Shown: piece by piece, positions 6,982 through 15,184 of the stretch
Numbering within the stretch: the first letter of the stretch is position 1
Layout of the letters: each line of letters opens with the position of its first letter
From: Flavobacterium psychrophilum
Lineage (GTDB): Bacteria; Bacteroidota; Bacteroidia; Flavobacteriales; Flavobacteriaceae
DNA: 32,899 nt
NCBI GenBank assembly: GCA_945878515.1
Contig: CAMCTL010000014.1
Coordinates: 1-32,899 of the forward strand
Direction of reading: 5' to 3'
The notes under the pieces: generated by a model
Seen by the model: only the letters and a program-made list of their open reading frames with translations
The model's database searches: none
Told to the model about the DNA's origin: nothing
Translations under genes and position numbers: made by a program

Positions 6982-9819
6982 ATGATAAACTGTTTCCCTT
7001 TGAAAACCAAGATATTTACATACACTTTCTTTACTTTATTTTTACTGTTTTTAGTAGCTTGTTCTACTAGGAAGAACACATTTTTATCTAGAAATTCTCA
7101 TGCGTTAAGCACTAGAGATAACATTTTGTATAACGGACAAATTTCACTAGACAAAGGTGTTGAAAGCATAAAAAACAACAATAAAGACAATTATTGGAAG
7201 CGATTGCCTATTGAAAAAATGCAATTTAAAGAGAGCGATTCTGCCAATGCAAAATCAAAAAATCCCGATTTTGAAGCCGCAGAAGCCAAAGCCACAAAAG
7301 CCATTCAAAAGCATTCGATGTATATAGAAGGTCAGGAAAAAAACTATCAAATTGACGAAGCTTATTTGCTTTTAGGGAAAGCCCGTTATTATGATCAGCG
7401 ATTTTTTCCAGCATTGGAGGCCTTCAATTATATTTTGTACAAATCTTCCACAAGTAGCAAAATCAATCCAGCCAAGATTTGGCGCGAAAAAACAAACATG
7501 CGCTTGGGAAATGATGCCCAAGTTTTAAAAAACATTACAAAACTTTTAAAAGATAGGAGACTAAAACCGCAAGTTGTGGCTGATGCTAATGCAATTTTGG
7601 CTGAATCTTTTTTAAATTTAGAACAAAAAGACAGCGCTATTATAAGATTAAAAATTGCTGAACGTGCTACCAAAATCAATTCCCAAAGAGCTCGATATCG
7701 CTTTATTCTCGGTCAGTTGTATCAAGAATTGGGTGTAAAAGACACTGCCTTAATTTATTATCAAAGTGTCATCGACATGAACAGAAAAGCCGACAGAGAT
7801 TATGTTATTCAGGCTCATGCTAAACAAGCACAATTATTTGATTTTGAAAACGGTGATAAGGAGGCTTTTTTAATAAGATTCAACAAGCTACTTGAAGATA
7901 GAGAAAACAAACCCTTTAGGGATGTTATTTATTATGAAATGGGTGTTTTTTATGATAAAAATAACAATCAAGAATTAGCAAATAAATTTTACAATGAGTC
8001 CTTAAAACTAAAACCTACTGATGCTTACCTAATGGCTTCAAATTACAGGAATTTAGGAAATATGTATTTTAAAAATGTTGATTATTTCACTGCCGCTAAA
8101 TACTATGATAGCACATTAGTTAAGCTAGATGCTAAAACTAGAGAACACATTCACATCAAGAAAGTCCGAAAAGATTTAGATGAAGTGATTCAATTTGAAA
8201 CTATTGCAAAAACTAATGATAGCATTTTGAATGTGTTATCAATGACCGACGCAAATAAAATTCAGTATTATGAAGACTACATTATTAAATTAAAAAAGTC
8301 AGATGAAGAAAAAAGGCTTTTAGCCGAAAAGCAAAAAGAAATTGAAAAAAACATAGACATTAATAATATATCTTCGGACGATGATGTTCTTACAGCGGGA
8401 GTTTCGCAAGGAAGCAAAACTCCACCAAAGAAATCTTTTGTTCCACCAAATGCTTCAAATACATCCAATAATGCTGCAAATATTTTTTACTTTTATAATC
8501 CTTCAACAGTTGCTTTTGGAAAGATAGAGTTTAAGAAAAAGTTTGGAATTAGAACTTTAGAGGGAAATTGGAGAATGACACCTACCACAAAGAATTCTTC
8601 TACAGAAAACGGCATCGATGGAGATATTAAAAACCAAGAAAATAACGAAAAAGAAACTGTTGTCGAAGAAAAACCAGAATACACAGCATCGTTTTACATA
8701 GATATGCTACCTAAAGAGCAAACAAAAATTGATAGTATTGCCAAAGGAAGAAATTTTGCTTACTACCAATTGGGAACAATTTATAAAGAAAAACTCAAGG
8801 AATACAAATTAGCAAGCGCTAAATTTGAACAATTGTTGCAACAAAATCCAGAAGAAAAACTGGTATTACCTGCGATGTATAATTTGTATAAAATTTATCA
8901 AATTACAGATATATCCAAGGCCGAAGAAATGAAAAACCGGATTTCTGTTCAATATCCAGATTCTCGTTATGCGCAAATTATCAATAGCAAAAAGACTAGT
9001 ACGGTCACAGCGTTTGAAACTGCAGAATCTGAGTATAAAGAAATGTATAAACTCTTTGAAGAAGAACAATTTGTAACATTATTAGAAAAAATAGATAGAC
9101 TTATTATTCAATATTATGGGGATCAAATTATCCCTAAATTTGAATTACTAAAAGCAAATGCTATTGGAAAATATAAAGGATTGGAGTCCTATAAAACTGC
9201 ACTGCTTTTTGTTGCTGATAATTATGCAACAACAGAGGAAGGTAAAAATGCTCAAGAAATTTTAACGACACAAGTCCCAATAATAGAAAAAATAAATTTT
9301 ACCAGCAACGAATCTAAAAACTGGAAAATACTCTACAAAATTGATAAAAATGACGATAAAACAATAAAAAATATAGAAGAAAAATTTAAAAAATATATCG
9401 CCGATGAGGATGTTTTTTGGCTGACTTTAAAATTAAATCCTTTTAACGAAAAAGAGGATTTTCTTGTAATTGAAGGATTAAAATCTCAAGCTTTCGCCTA
9501 CGAAATAGCAGATAATTTAAAGAACTATAAAAAATACAAACTCATTAATCAGGCAATTATAATTTCAAATGAGAATTTCAAAGTGCTGCAAATCAAAAAA
9601 AATATTGAGCAATATAACACATTTAAAAATCTTGAAATTAATACATACAAAAAACCCGAGGCAATTCGCTTATTTGATAATTCGTCGAGTCCACAGGATA
9701 AGGAGTTAAAACCAAAATCTGCAGCACAAACTGAGGAAATAAACAATGAACCGTCTGATGTTGCGCCGGAAATAAATGAAATTGACCCAGCAAATCCAAG
9801 TAAAACGCCAGAAGAATAG
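6982..9819 (+). CDS. sprE: TPR lipoprotein, PorW/SprE-like (type IX secretion and gliding)
   Basis: A 945-residue lipoprotein. Residues 1-26 form a signal peptide with lipobox LVAC and Cys27 as the lipidated residue. The following STRKN is not an acidic surface-export signal, so a periplasmic face is likely. Residues about 90-400 hold TPR-like helical repeats (YLLLGKARYYDQRFFPALEAF, AKIWREKTNMRLG, YYEMGVFYDKNNNQELANKFY, LGNMYFKNVDYFTAAKYY). A low-complexity linker follows at about 440-560, then more TPRs (FAYYQLGTIYKEKL, VLPAMYNLYKIY) and a charged tail ending in a Pro/Glu/Asn-rich segment. Length and layout fit SprE of Flavobacterium johnsoniae and PorW of Porphyromonas, which are needed for the type IX secretion system. 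Bactofilin follows after 3 bases. The symbol is by resemblance. Confidence 0.8.
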   Translation: MINCFPLKTKIFTYTFFTLFLLFLVACSTRKNTFLSRNSHALSTRDNILYNGQISLDKGVESIKNNNKDNYWKRLPIEKMQFKESDSANAKSKNPDFEAAEAKATKAIQKHSMYIEGQEKNYQIDEAYLLLGKARYYDQRFFPALEAFNYILYKSSTSSKINPAKIWREKTNMRLGNDAQVLKNITKLLKDRRLKPQVVADANAILAESFLNLEQKDSAIIRLKIAERATKINSQRARYRFILGQLYQELGVKDTALIYYQSVIDMNRKADRDYVIQAHAKQAQLFDFENGDKEAFLIRFNKLLEDRENKPFRDVIYYEMGVFYDKNNNQELANKFYNESLKLKPTDAYLMASNYRNLGNMYFKNVDYFTAAKYYDSTLVKLDAKTREHIHIKKVRKDLDEVIQFETIAKTNDSILNVLSMTDANKIQYYEDYIIKLKKSDEEKRLLAEKQKEIEKNIDINNISSDDDVLTAGVSQGSKTPPKKSFVPPNASNTSNNAANIFYFYNPSTVAFGKIEFKKKFGIRTLEGNWRMTPTTKNSSTENGIDGDIKNQENNEKETVVEEKPEYTASFYIDMLPKEQTKIDSIAKGRNFAYYQLGTIYKEKLKEYKLASAKFEQLLQQNPEEKLVLPAMYNLYKIYQITDISKAEEMKNRISVQYPDSRYAQIINSKKTSTVTAFETAESEYKEMYKLFEEEQFVTLLEKIDRLIIQYYGDQIIPKFELLKANAIGKYKGLESYKTALLFVADNYATTEEGKNAQEILTTQVPIIEKINFTSNESKNWKILYKIDKNDDKTIKNIEEKFKKYIADEDVFWLTLKLNPFNEKEDFLVIEGLKSQAFAYEIADNLKNYKKYKLINQAIIISNENFKVLQIKKNIEQYNTFKNLEINTYKKPEAIRLFDNSSSPQDKELKPKSAAQTEEINNEPSDVAPEINEIDPANPSKTPEE

Positions 9820-9822
9820 CTT

Positions 9823-10233
9823 ATGTTTAAAAAGAAGACAAATTCCTATACTGAATTTTTAGGAAAAACGAACAGAATTGTTGAGGGAACGACAATCAAA
9901 GGAGATATTATTTCCCAAGCAGACTTTAGATTGGATGGTGAGTTAATAGGTAATTTCCAAACCAAAGGAAAGATTGTTATTGGTCCAGCAGGAAGTGTTA
10001 CAGGTGACATTGTTTGCAAAAATGCCGATATTGAAGGAAATTTTAAAGGAAAAATTCAAGTAGCTGAATTATTGAGTGTAAAAAATAAAGCCAACATTCA
10101 AGGCGAAGTAGTTTGCGAAAAATTATCTGTCGAGCCAGGAGCCGATTTTAGTGCTTCTTGTACAATGAAAACCAATTCAAAAAACACAACCACCAATGAC
10201 GGACAACCAAAAACCGAAGAAACAAAACAATAA
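9823..10233 (+). CDS. Bactofilin (polymer-forming cytoskeletal protein)
   Basis: A 136-residue protein made largely of a right-handed beta-helix, the bactofilin core (about residues 15-110). The hydrophobic six-residue periodicity is visible in TTIKGDIISQADFRLDGELIG, KGKIVIGPAGSVTGDIV and NADIEGNFKGKIQVAE. The short Lys-rich N-terminus (MFKKKTNSY) and the disordered Thr/Asn/Lys-rich tail are typical. Bactofilins polymerise without nucleotide and scaffold cell-shape or envelope processes. The gene starts 3 bases after sprE and overlaps the next gene by 38 bases, so translation is probably coupled. Confidence 0.9.
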   Translation: MFKKKTNSYTEFLGKTNRIVEGTTIKGDIISQADFRLDGELIGNFQTKGKIVIGPAGSVTGDIVCKNADIEGNFKGKIQVAELLSVKNKANIQGEVVCEKLSVEPGADFSASCTMKTNSKNTTTNDGQPKTEETKQ

Positions 10234-10429
10234 CAAATGGTTGGCTCTTATCAATATTCCGATTCAAATGGGAGCCATTATTTTTTTGTTTGCCTACTTT
10301 GGCAATTGGCTTGACGATAAATATACAAATCCACAGAATATATTTGTAAAAATCCTAACATTAGTAGGAGTTTCCATTGCATTTTACAATATCAGCAGGC
10401 AATTGAAAGACATCAATAAATCTTCCTAA
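10196..10429 (+). CDS. AtpZ/AtpI-family membrane protein
   Basis: A 77-residue protein with two hydrophobic helices (WLALINIPIQMGAIIFLFAY and IFVKILTLVGVSIAFYNI) joined by GNWLDDKYTNPQN. This G-x-W-L-D-D/K pattern is characteristic of the AtpZ/AtpI family encoded just before F1Fo ATP synthase genes. AtpI/AtpZ proteins are proposed to help c-ring assembly or ion uptake. The start lies 38 bases inside the bactofilin gene in the +1 frame. It is 6 bases from the next gene. Confidence 0.88.
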   Translation: MTDNQKPKKQNNNKWLALINIPIQMGAIIFLFAYFGNWLDDKYTNPQNIFVKILTLVGVSIAFYNISRQLKDINKSS

Positions 10430-10435
10430 ATAGCA

Positions 10436-10834
10436 ATGAATTTCAAAAAATACCAACCCATATTTGAAGTAAGTTTGCTTTCAATTCTTGTGTATGTTGT
10501 TCATAAATTAGTTTTTTTTCTCAACAATAACAATCCGTTTTTCAAAGGTTTTCATTTCCCAATAGAGTTCGTCTATGGATTTTTCTGTAGTTGTTCGCTA
10601 CTTATAGTATTTATAATCATAAAAGTAAACGAAAAAAACATCAACAACGTTGGTTTTTCTTTTCTATTGGTCACATTTATCAAAATGGCTTTATCATATA
10701 CTGTTTTGTCGCCCATCTTGAATTCTGGAAATCTAAATGTAAGAACTGAAAAAATTAATTTTTTTATCATTTTCGCCCTATTTCTAGCGATAGAAACTAT
10801 TGTAACCGTTCGAATTTTAAATAAAAGGCAATAA
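10436..10834 (+). CDS. Four-helix membrane protein before atpB (DUF6168-like, possible AtpI analogue)
   Basis: A 132-residue protein with four hydrophobic segments at roughly 12-30, 48-67, 78-97 and 108-127 and a basic C-terminus (RILNKRQ). It sits between the AtpZ-like gene and atpB, the position AtpI occupies in many bacteria. The size and four-helix pattern are also AtpI-like, though I see no clear sequence signature. In flavobacteria I believe this slot is occupied by the uncharacterised DUF6168 family; that assignment is from memory. Confidence 0.65.
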   Translation: MNFKKYQPIFEVSLLSILVYVVHKLVFFLNNNNPFFKGFHFPIEFVYGFFCSCSLLIVFIIIKVNEKNINNVGFSFLLVTFIKMALSYTVLSPILNSGNLNVRTEKINFFIIFALFLAIETIVTVRILNKRQ

Positions 10835-10877
10835 ATTGTTTATAAACACACAAATCAAGTTTTTTTTTATTGATTAC

Positions 10878-10908
10878 TTTTGGCATATTAATTTAAAATG
10901 TACATTTG
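10878..10908 (+). promoter_or_regulatory. Promoter of the atp operon
   Basis: The -33 element TTTTGG (10878-10883) and the -7 element TACATTTG (10901-10908) both match the Bacteroidota consensus (TTG and TAnnTTTG). There are 18 bases between the TTG and the -7 box. The ATG of atpB is 41 bases after the -7 box. This is the best-formed promoter in the window. Confidence 0.8.
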
Positions 10909-10949
10909 CACCCAATTTCAGAAAGTAAAATTTAAGATAATTAATAGTT

Positions 10950-12086
10950 ATGGTGATTTCAAACAAACCACTTCAATTTATAATAGCCATTTTAATAGCC
11001 TGCCTTCCAATATTTGGTTTCTCTAATACTCCAAACGAAGGCAAACCAGTACCAACTGAAACAACAGCTATTGCAGAACAAGCTGAACCAAAAGTTGAAG
11101 ACGAAACATCAAAAATAAAAGAAGAAATAAAAGAAGTAATTGGTCATCACGTTTTGGACGGACACGATTTTTCACTTTTTGAATATGAAGGAAAACACAT
11201 TGGTTTTTCATTGCCAATCATTCTTTGGGACAACGGAGTTCACTTTTTTTCATCTGCTAAATTTCATCACGGCGAAGCTGTTGCCGAATCTAACGGAAAC
11301 TACTACAAATTACACCACGAAAAAATATACAAAACCGATGCTGCAGGAACTTTAACTGAAGAGCACGGACATCCAACCAACGCAAAACCAATAGATCTTT
11401 CTATTACAAAAAATGTATTATCAATTATGGTTGCGGCGATGTTGATGTTTTTATTATTCACAAGTCTAGCAAAATCGTATGCTAAAAACGGAGGAATTTC
11501 CGCAGGAGCTGGACGATTTTTTGAGCCAATCGTGTTGTACATCCGCGACGAAATTGCAATTCCAAACATTGGCGAAAAGCATTATAAAAAATACATGAGC
11601 TATTTATTGACCATCTTCTTCTTTGTATGGTTCTTGAATATCTTTGGTTTAACACCACTAGGAATCAACGTTACTGGAAATATTGCAATCACTTTCGGAT
11701 TGGCTTTCATAACTTTTATCATCACCAATCTTACGGCAAATAAAAATTATTGGGGACACATTTTCTGGATGCCAGGTGTGCCAGTGCCAATGAAAATTAT
11801 ATTGGCTCCTATAGAATTATTGGGAGTTTTTATCAAGCCATTTGCATTAATGATACGTTTGTACGCTAACATAATTGCAGGTCATATTGTATTAATGAGT
11901 TTGATTGGATTGATATTCATTTTCAAAAGCTGGTTAGGAAGTAGCTTGTCATTTATGTTGTCATTCGCTATTTCAATTATCGAAATATTAGTTGCATTAT
12001 TACAAGCGTATATATTTACAATGTTATCAGCATTGTATTTTGGATCGGCTGTTGAAGAGCATCATCACGAAGAAGCTCATCATTAA
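10950..12086 (+). CDS. atpB: ATP synthase Fo subunit a
   Basis: Stator subunit of the Fo proton channel. At 378 residues it is much longer than the roughly 270 of E. coli, because of a long N-terminal part. Residues 1-25 look like a signal peptide or first helix, followed by a Glu/Lys-rich and His-rich extracytoplasmic stretch to about residue 150. The conserved core follows, with FFVWFLNIFGLTPLG, GVFIKPFALMIRLYANIIAGH (Arg303, the residue facing the c-ring carboxylate) and the last helix LLQAYIFTMLSALYFG. The C-terminus is His/Glu-rich (EEHHHEEAHH). A long N-terminal extension is usual for subunit a in Bacteroidota. First gene after the 10878-10908 promoter. Confidence 0.95.
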   Translation: MVISNKPLQFIIAILIACLPIFGFSNTPNEGKPVPTETTAIAEQAEPKVEDETSKIKEEIKEVIGHHVLDGHDFSLFEYEGKHIGFSLPIILWDNGVHFFSSAKFHHGEAVAESNGNYYKLHHEKIYKTDAAGTLTEEHGHPTNAKPIDLSITKNVLSIMVAAMLMFLLFTSLAKSYAKNGGISAGAGRFFEPIVLYIRDEIAIPNIGEKHYKKYMSYLLTIFFFVWFLNIFGLTPLGINVTGNIAITFGLAFITFIITNLTANKNYWGHIFWMPGVPVPMKIILAPIELLGVFIKPFALMIRLYANIIAGHIVLMSLIGLIFIFKSWLGSSLSFMLSFAISIIEILVALLQAYIFTMLSALYFGSAVEEHHHEEAHH

Positions 12087-12144
12087 AAGTTAGAAATTAG
12101 AAATACGAAGTTAGAAGTGAATTCTAACCTCTAATTTCTGACCT
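12087..12144. repeat. Long imperfect inverted repeat between atpB and atpE
   Basis: The segment 12087-12100 (agttagaaattag with flanks) pairs with 12131-12144. The inner arms ttagaa (12111-12116) and ttctaa (12122-12127) pair around a 5-base loop. Together they can form one long A/T-rich hairpin just after the atpB stop. The composition is the same taacctctaatttct low-complexity type seen at 6148-6213. Confidence 0.7.
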
Positions 12145-12185
12145 CTAACCTCAAATTGAATGTTTAATTTTTAATACATATTTTT

Positions 12186-12377
12186 ATGGAAATTCCTAAA
12201 ATCGTTGGAGCAGGATTAGTAGTTATTGGAGCAGGTATTGGTATTGGTAGAATCGGTGGTTCTGCAATGGATGCTATCGCTCGTCAACCAGAAGCTACTG
12301 GAAAAATTCAAACAGCTATGCTTATTGCAGCTGCGCTTATTGAAGGTATTGGATTTGCAGCTTTATTCGCTGTATAA
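12186..12377 (+). CDS. atpE: ATP synthase Fo subunit c
   Basis: A 63-residue hairpin of two membrane helices that multimerises into the rotor ring. Helix 1 carries the glycine zipper GAGIGIGRIGG. The polar loop is ARQPEATG, with R33-Q34-P35. Helix 2 carries the ion-binding carboxylate Glu53 in ALIEGIGFAAL. The residue after the Glu is Gly rather than Ser/Thr, and there is no Gln at the helix-1 site used by sodium-binding rings, so proton coupling is expected. A terminator-like hairpin follows 13 bases after the stop. Confidence 0.96.
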   Translation: MEIPKIVGAGLVVIGAGIGIGRIGGSAMDAIARQPEATGKIQTAMLIAAALIEGIGFAALFAV

Positions 12378-12390
12378 TGCTACAAAACAA

Positions 12391-12424
12391 AAAGCTGTAA
12401 CGGTTGGTTGCAGCTTTAGTTTTT
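12391..12424 (+). terminator. Terminator-like hairpin between atpE and atpF (attenuator or stabiliser)
   Basis: The stem aaagctgtaac (12391-12401) pairs with gttgcagcttt (12407-12417): 11 bp with one G-U pair and loop ggttg, followed by agttttt. It has the look of a weak intrinsic terminator inside the operon. A hairpin here would raise subunit c output relative to downstream subunits, by partial termination or by protecting the upstream mRNA end. Confidence 0.7.
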
Positions 12425-12459
12425 AAATTAAATTAAAAGAATACAACTAAAGATATATT

Positions 12460-12960
12460 ATGGAAAAGTTAGTAAACGATTTTTCGTTTGGATTATTTAT
12501 CTGGTCAACAATAATTTTTGTTGGATTGATTTTGTTATTGAAAAAATTTGCTTGGAAACCTATTTTGGATGCTGTTAACGAAAGAGAAGAAGGAATCAAA
12601 AATGCCTTGCTTTCTGCAGACAACGCTAGAAAAGAAATGCAAAATCTTCAAGCTGACAATCAACGCATTTTGCAAGAAGCAAGAATGGAACGCGATGCTT
12701 TATTGAAAGACGCGCGTGAAATGAAAGATAAAATGGTTGCCGATGCAAAAAATGAAGCTCAAGCGCAAGGTTTGAAAATGATCGAACAAGCAAAAGCCGC
12801 TATCGAAAGCGAAAAAAATGCAGCAATGGCAGAATTGAAATTACACGTTTCTACTTTGTCACTTGAAATTGCCGAAAAATTATTAAAAGACGAATTGTCT
12901 AACAAAGAAGCTCAAGTAAAATTGGTGGAAAAAATGTTAGGTGACGCTAAATTAAACTAA
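12460..12960 (+). CDS. atpF: ATP synthase Fo subunit b
   Basis: A 166-residue peripheral-stalk subunit. One N-terminal membrane helix (residues about 10-27, LFIWSTIIFVGLILLLKKF) leads into the conserved FAWKPILDAVNEREEGIKNAL. A long charged coiled coil rich in Ala, Lys, Glu and Gln runs to the C-terminus. The length is close to the bacterial norm of about 156-165. The next gene starts one base after its stop (TAA T ATG), consistent with coupled translation. Confidence 0.95.
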   Translation: MEKLVNDFSFGLFIWSTIIFVGLILLLKKFAWKPILDAVNEREEGIKNALLSADNARKEMQNLQADNQRILQEARMERDALLKDAREMKDKMVADAKNEAQAQGLKMIEQAKAAIESEKNAAMAELKLHVSTLSLEIAEKLLKDELSNKEAQVKLVEKMLGDAKLN

Positions 12961-12961
12961 T

Positions 12962-13498
12962 ATGTCAAGTACAAGAGCAGCAATTCGTTATGCAAAAGCC
13001 ATTTTAGAAATAGCAGACTCCAAAGGTGTTGCTTCTGAAGTGAGTGCTGATATGGCATTGATTGCAAAAACAATAACTGGGAATTCTGAATTGAGTTTGT
13101 TTATTCAAAATCCGCTAATCATAACGGAGACTAAAAAAGATGTTGTTTTAGAAGTTTTTGCTACTGTTAATGCAGTAACCAAAAGTCTTTTTCATTTATT
13201 ATTGGAAAACAAAAGATTTGAAATTTTAGACGGTATCGCAGCAGAATATAACAAATTGTTTGATATAATGAACGGTGTTGAAGTAGCCAAAGTTACTACA
13301 GCTATCCCGATGGACGCTGTTTTAGAAGCTAAAGTTTCAGCTAAAATAGCAAGCATTTCTTCAAGCAAAAAAATCACAATTGAAAACACGGTAGATCCTT
13401 CCATCATTGGTGGATTTATTTTAAGAATAGGCGATAAGCAATACAACGCTTCTATTGCCGACAGATTACAAGTATTAAAAAGAGAATTAAGTAACTAG
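12962..13498 (+). CDS. atpH: ATP synthase F1 subunit delta
   Basis: A 178-residue OSCP/delta subunit linking F1 to the peripheral stalk. The helical N-terminal domain begins with RAAIRYAKAILEIADSKG. The C-terminal beta-alpha part ends with the family hallmark DPSIIGGFILRIGDKQYNASI followed by RLQVLKREL. The length is typical. It is one base from atpF and 16 bases from atpA. Confidence 0.95.
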   Translation: MSSTRAAIRYAKAILEIADSKGVASEVSADMALIAKTITGNSELSLFIQNPLIITETKKDVVLEVFATVNAVTKSLFHLLLENKRFEILDGIAAEYNKLFDIMNGVEVAKVTTAIPMDAVLEAKVSAKIASISSSKKITIENTVDPSIIGGFILRIGDKQYNASIADRLQVLKRELSN

Positions 13499-13514
13499 TT
13501 ATTGATATATAATT

Positions 13515-15092
13515 ATGGCGGAAATTAAACCTGCTGAGATTTCAGCAATATTAAAAAAGCAAGTAGAAGGTTTTGAATCTGGTGCTACATTAGAAGAAGT
13601 AGGTTCTGTACTTCAAGTTGGGGATGGAATTGCTCGTGTTTACGGACTTTCTAATGTTCAATACGGTGAGCTTGTAGAATTTGAAAATGGTCTTGAGGCG
13701 ATTGTATTGAATCTGGAAGAAGATAATGTTGGGGTTGTACTTTTAGGACCATCAACAGGAATCAAAGAAGGTTCAACAGTTAAAAGAACACAACGTATTG
13801 CCTCTCTTAAAACTGGAGAAGGAATGGTAGGTCGTGTAGTGAACACTTTGGGTCAACCAATTGATGGTAAAGGACCAATAGGTGGTGAACTTTTCGAAAT
13901 GCCTTTGGAAAGAAAAGCACCTGGAGTTATCTTCCGTCAGCCAGTTACTGAGCCATTACAAACAGGTATTAAAGCAGTAGATGCAATGATTCCAGTAGGT
14001 CGTGGGCAACGTGAGCTTGTTATCGGTGACCGTCAAACAGGTAAATCTACCGTTTGTTTGGATACCATTTTGAATCAAAAAGAATTTTACGATGCAGGAA
14101 AACCTGTATTCTGTATATACGTTGCAATTGGACAAAAAGCGTCAACTGTAGCAGGAATCGCAAAAATGTTGGAAGAAAGAGGTGCAATGGCTTACACAGT
14201 AATTGTTGCAGCTAATGCTTCTGATCCAGCTCCTATGCAAGTATATGCTCCTATGGCAGGTGCTGCAATTGGAGAATATTTCAGAGATTCTGGTCGTCCA
14301 GCTTTAATTGTTTATGATGATTTATCTAAACAAGCTGTGGCGTATCGTGAGGTTTCCCTGTTGTTAAGAAGACCACCAGGACGTGAGGCATATCCTGGAG
14401 ACGTTTTCTACTTGCACTCTCGTTTACTAGAAAGAGCTTGTAAAGTAATTGCCGATGATGATATTGCTAAAAACATGAATGACTTGCCAGATACATTAAA
14501 AGGTATCGTAAAAGGTGGTGGTTCATTGACTGCTTTACCAATTATCGAAACCCAAGCTGGTGACGTTTCTGCATATATCCCAACTAACGTAATTTCGATC
14601 ACTGATGGTCAGATTTTCTTGGATGGAGATTTGTTTAACTCAGGAGTTCGTCCAGCAATCAACGTAGGTATTTCGGTATCTCGTGTTGGAGGTAATGCAC
14701 AGATTAAATCAATGAAAAAAGTAGCAGGAACTTTAAAATTGGATCAAGCACAATATCGAGAATTAGAGGCGTTTGCTAAGTTTGGTTCTGATTTGGATGC
14801 AGTTACATTGAACGTAATTGAAAAAGGAAAAAGAAACGTAGAGATTTTGAAACAAAATCTAAACGACCCTTATACTGTAGAAAACCAAACTGCCATTATT
14901 TATGCAGGTTCTAAAAACTTGTTGCGTAATGTTCCTGTGAATAAAGTTAAAGAATTCGAAAAAGATTATTTGGAATACTTGAACAACAAAAACAGAGCGA
15001 CTCTTGATGCCTTGAAAGCAGGTAAACTGACTGACGAAATCACAGACGTTTTAGAAGCAGCAGCTAAAGAAATTTCAGCGAAATACAATTAA
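13515..15092 (+). CDS. atpA: ATP synthase F1 subunit alpha
   Basis: A 525-residue nucleotide-binding, non-catalytic F1 subunit. The N-terminus ([20 protein letters not shown]) contacts the delta subunit. A beta-barrel follows, with [11 protein letters not shown]. The P-loop is GDRQTGKS at 171-178. The later motif [17 protein letters not shown] and the alpha signature [14 protein letters not shown] are both present. The C-terminal helical domain is complete. The catalytic beta subunit gene is not in this window. Confidence 0.98.
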   Translation: MAEIKPAEISAILKKQVEGFESGATLEEVGSVLQVGDGIARVYGLSNVQYGELVEFENGLEAIVLNLEEDNVGVVLLGPSTGIKEGSTVKRTQRIASLKTGEGMVGRVVNTLGQPIDGKGPIGGELFEMPLERKAPGVIFRQPVTEPLQTGIKAVDAMIPVGRGQRELVIGDRQTGKSTVCLDTILNQKEFYDAGKPVFCIYVAIGQKASTVAGIAKMLEERGAMAYTVIVAANASDPAPMQVYAPMAGAAIGEYFRDSGRPALIVYDDLSKQAVAYREVSLLLRRPPGREAYPGDVFYLHSRLLERACKVIADDDIAKNMNDLPDTLKGIVKGGGSLTALPIIETQAGDVSAYIPTNVISITDGQIFLDGDLFNSGVRPAINVGISVSRVGGNAQIKSMKKVAGTLKLDQAQYRELEAFAKFGSDLDAVTLNVIEKGKRNVEILKQNLNDPYTVENQTAIIYAGSKNLLRNVPVNKVKEFEKDYLEYLNNKNRATLDALKAGKLTDEITDVLEAAAKEISAKYN

Positions 15093-15104
15093 TAAAAATG
15101 TATT

Positions 15105-15150
15105 ATGTATAATGTAAATTGTATCGAAAGGCACTTTATACATTATACAT
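15105..15150. repeat. Inverted repeat between atpA and atpG
   Basis: A perfect 12-bp inverted repeat, atgtataatgta (15105-15116) and tacattatacat (15139-15150), with further tacattttacaattt low-complexity sequence running to the atpG start. Two direct copies of tgtataatgt occur again at about 31020-31045. Confidence 0.75.
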
Positions 15151-15184
15151 TTTACAATTTTTTACATTTTACAATTTAAAACAG

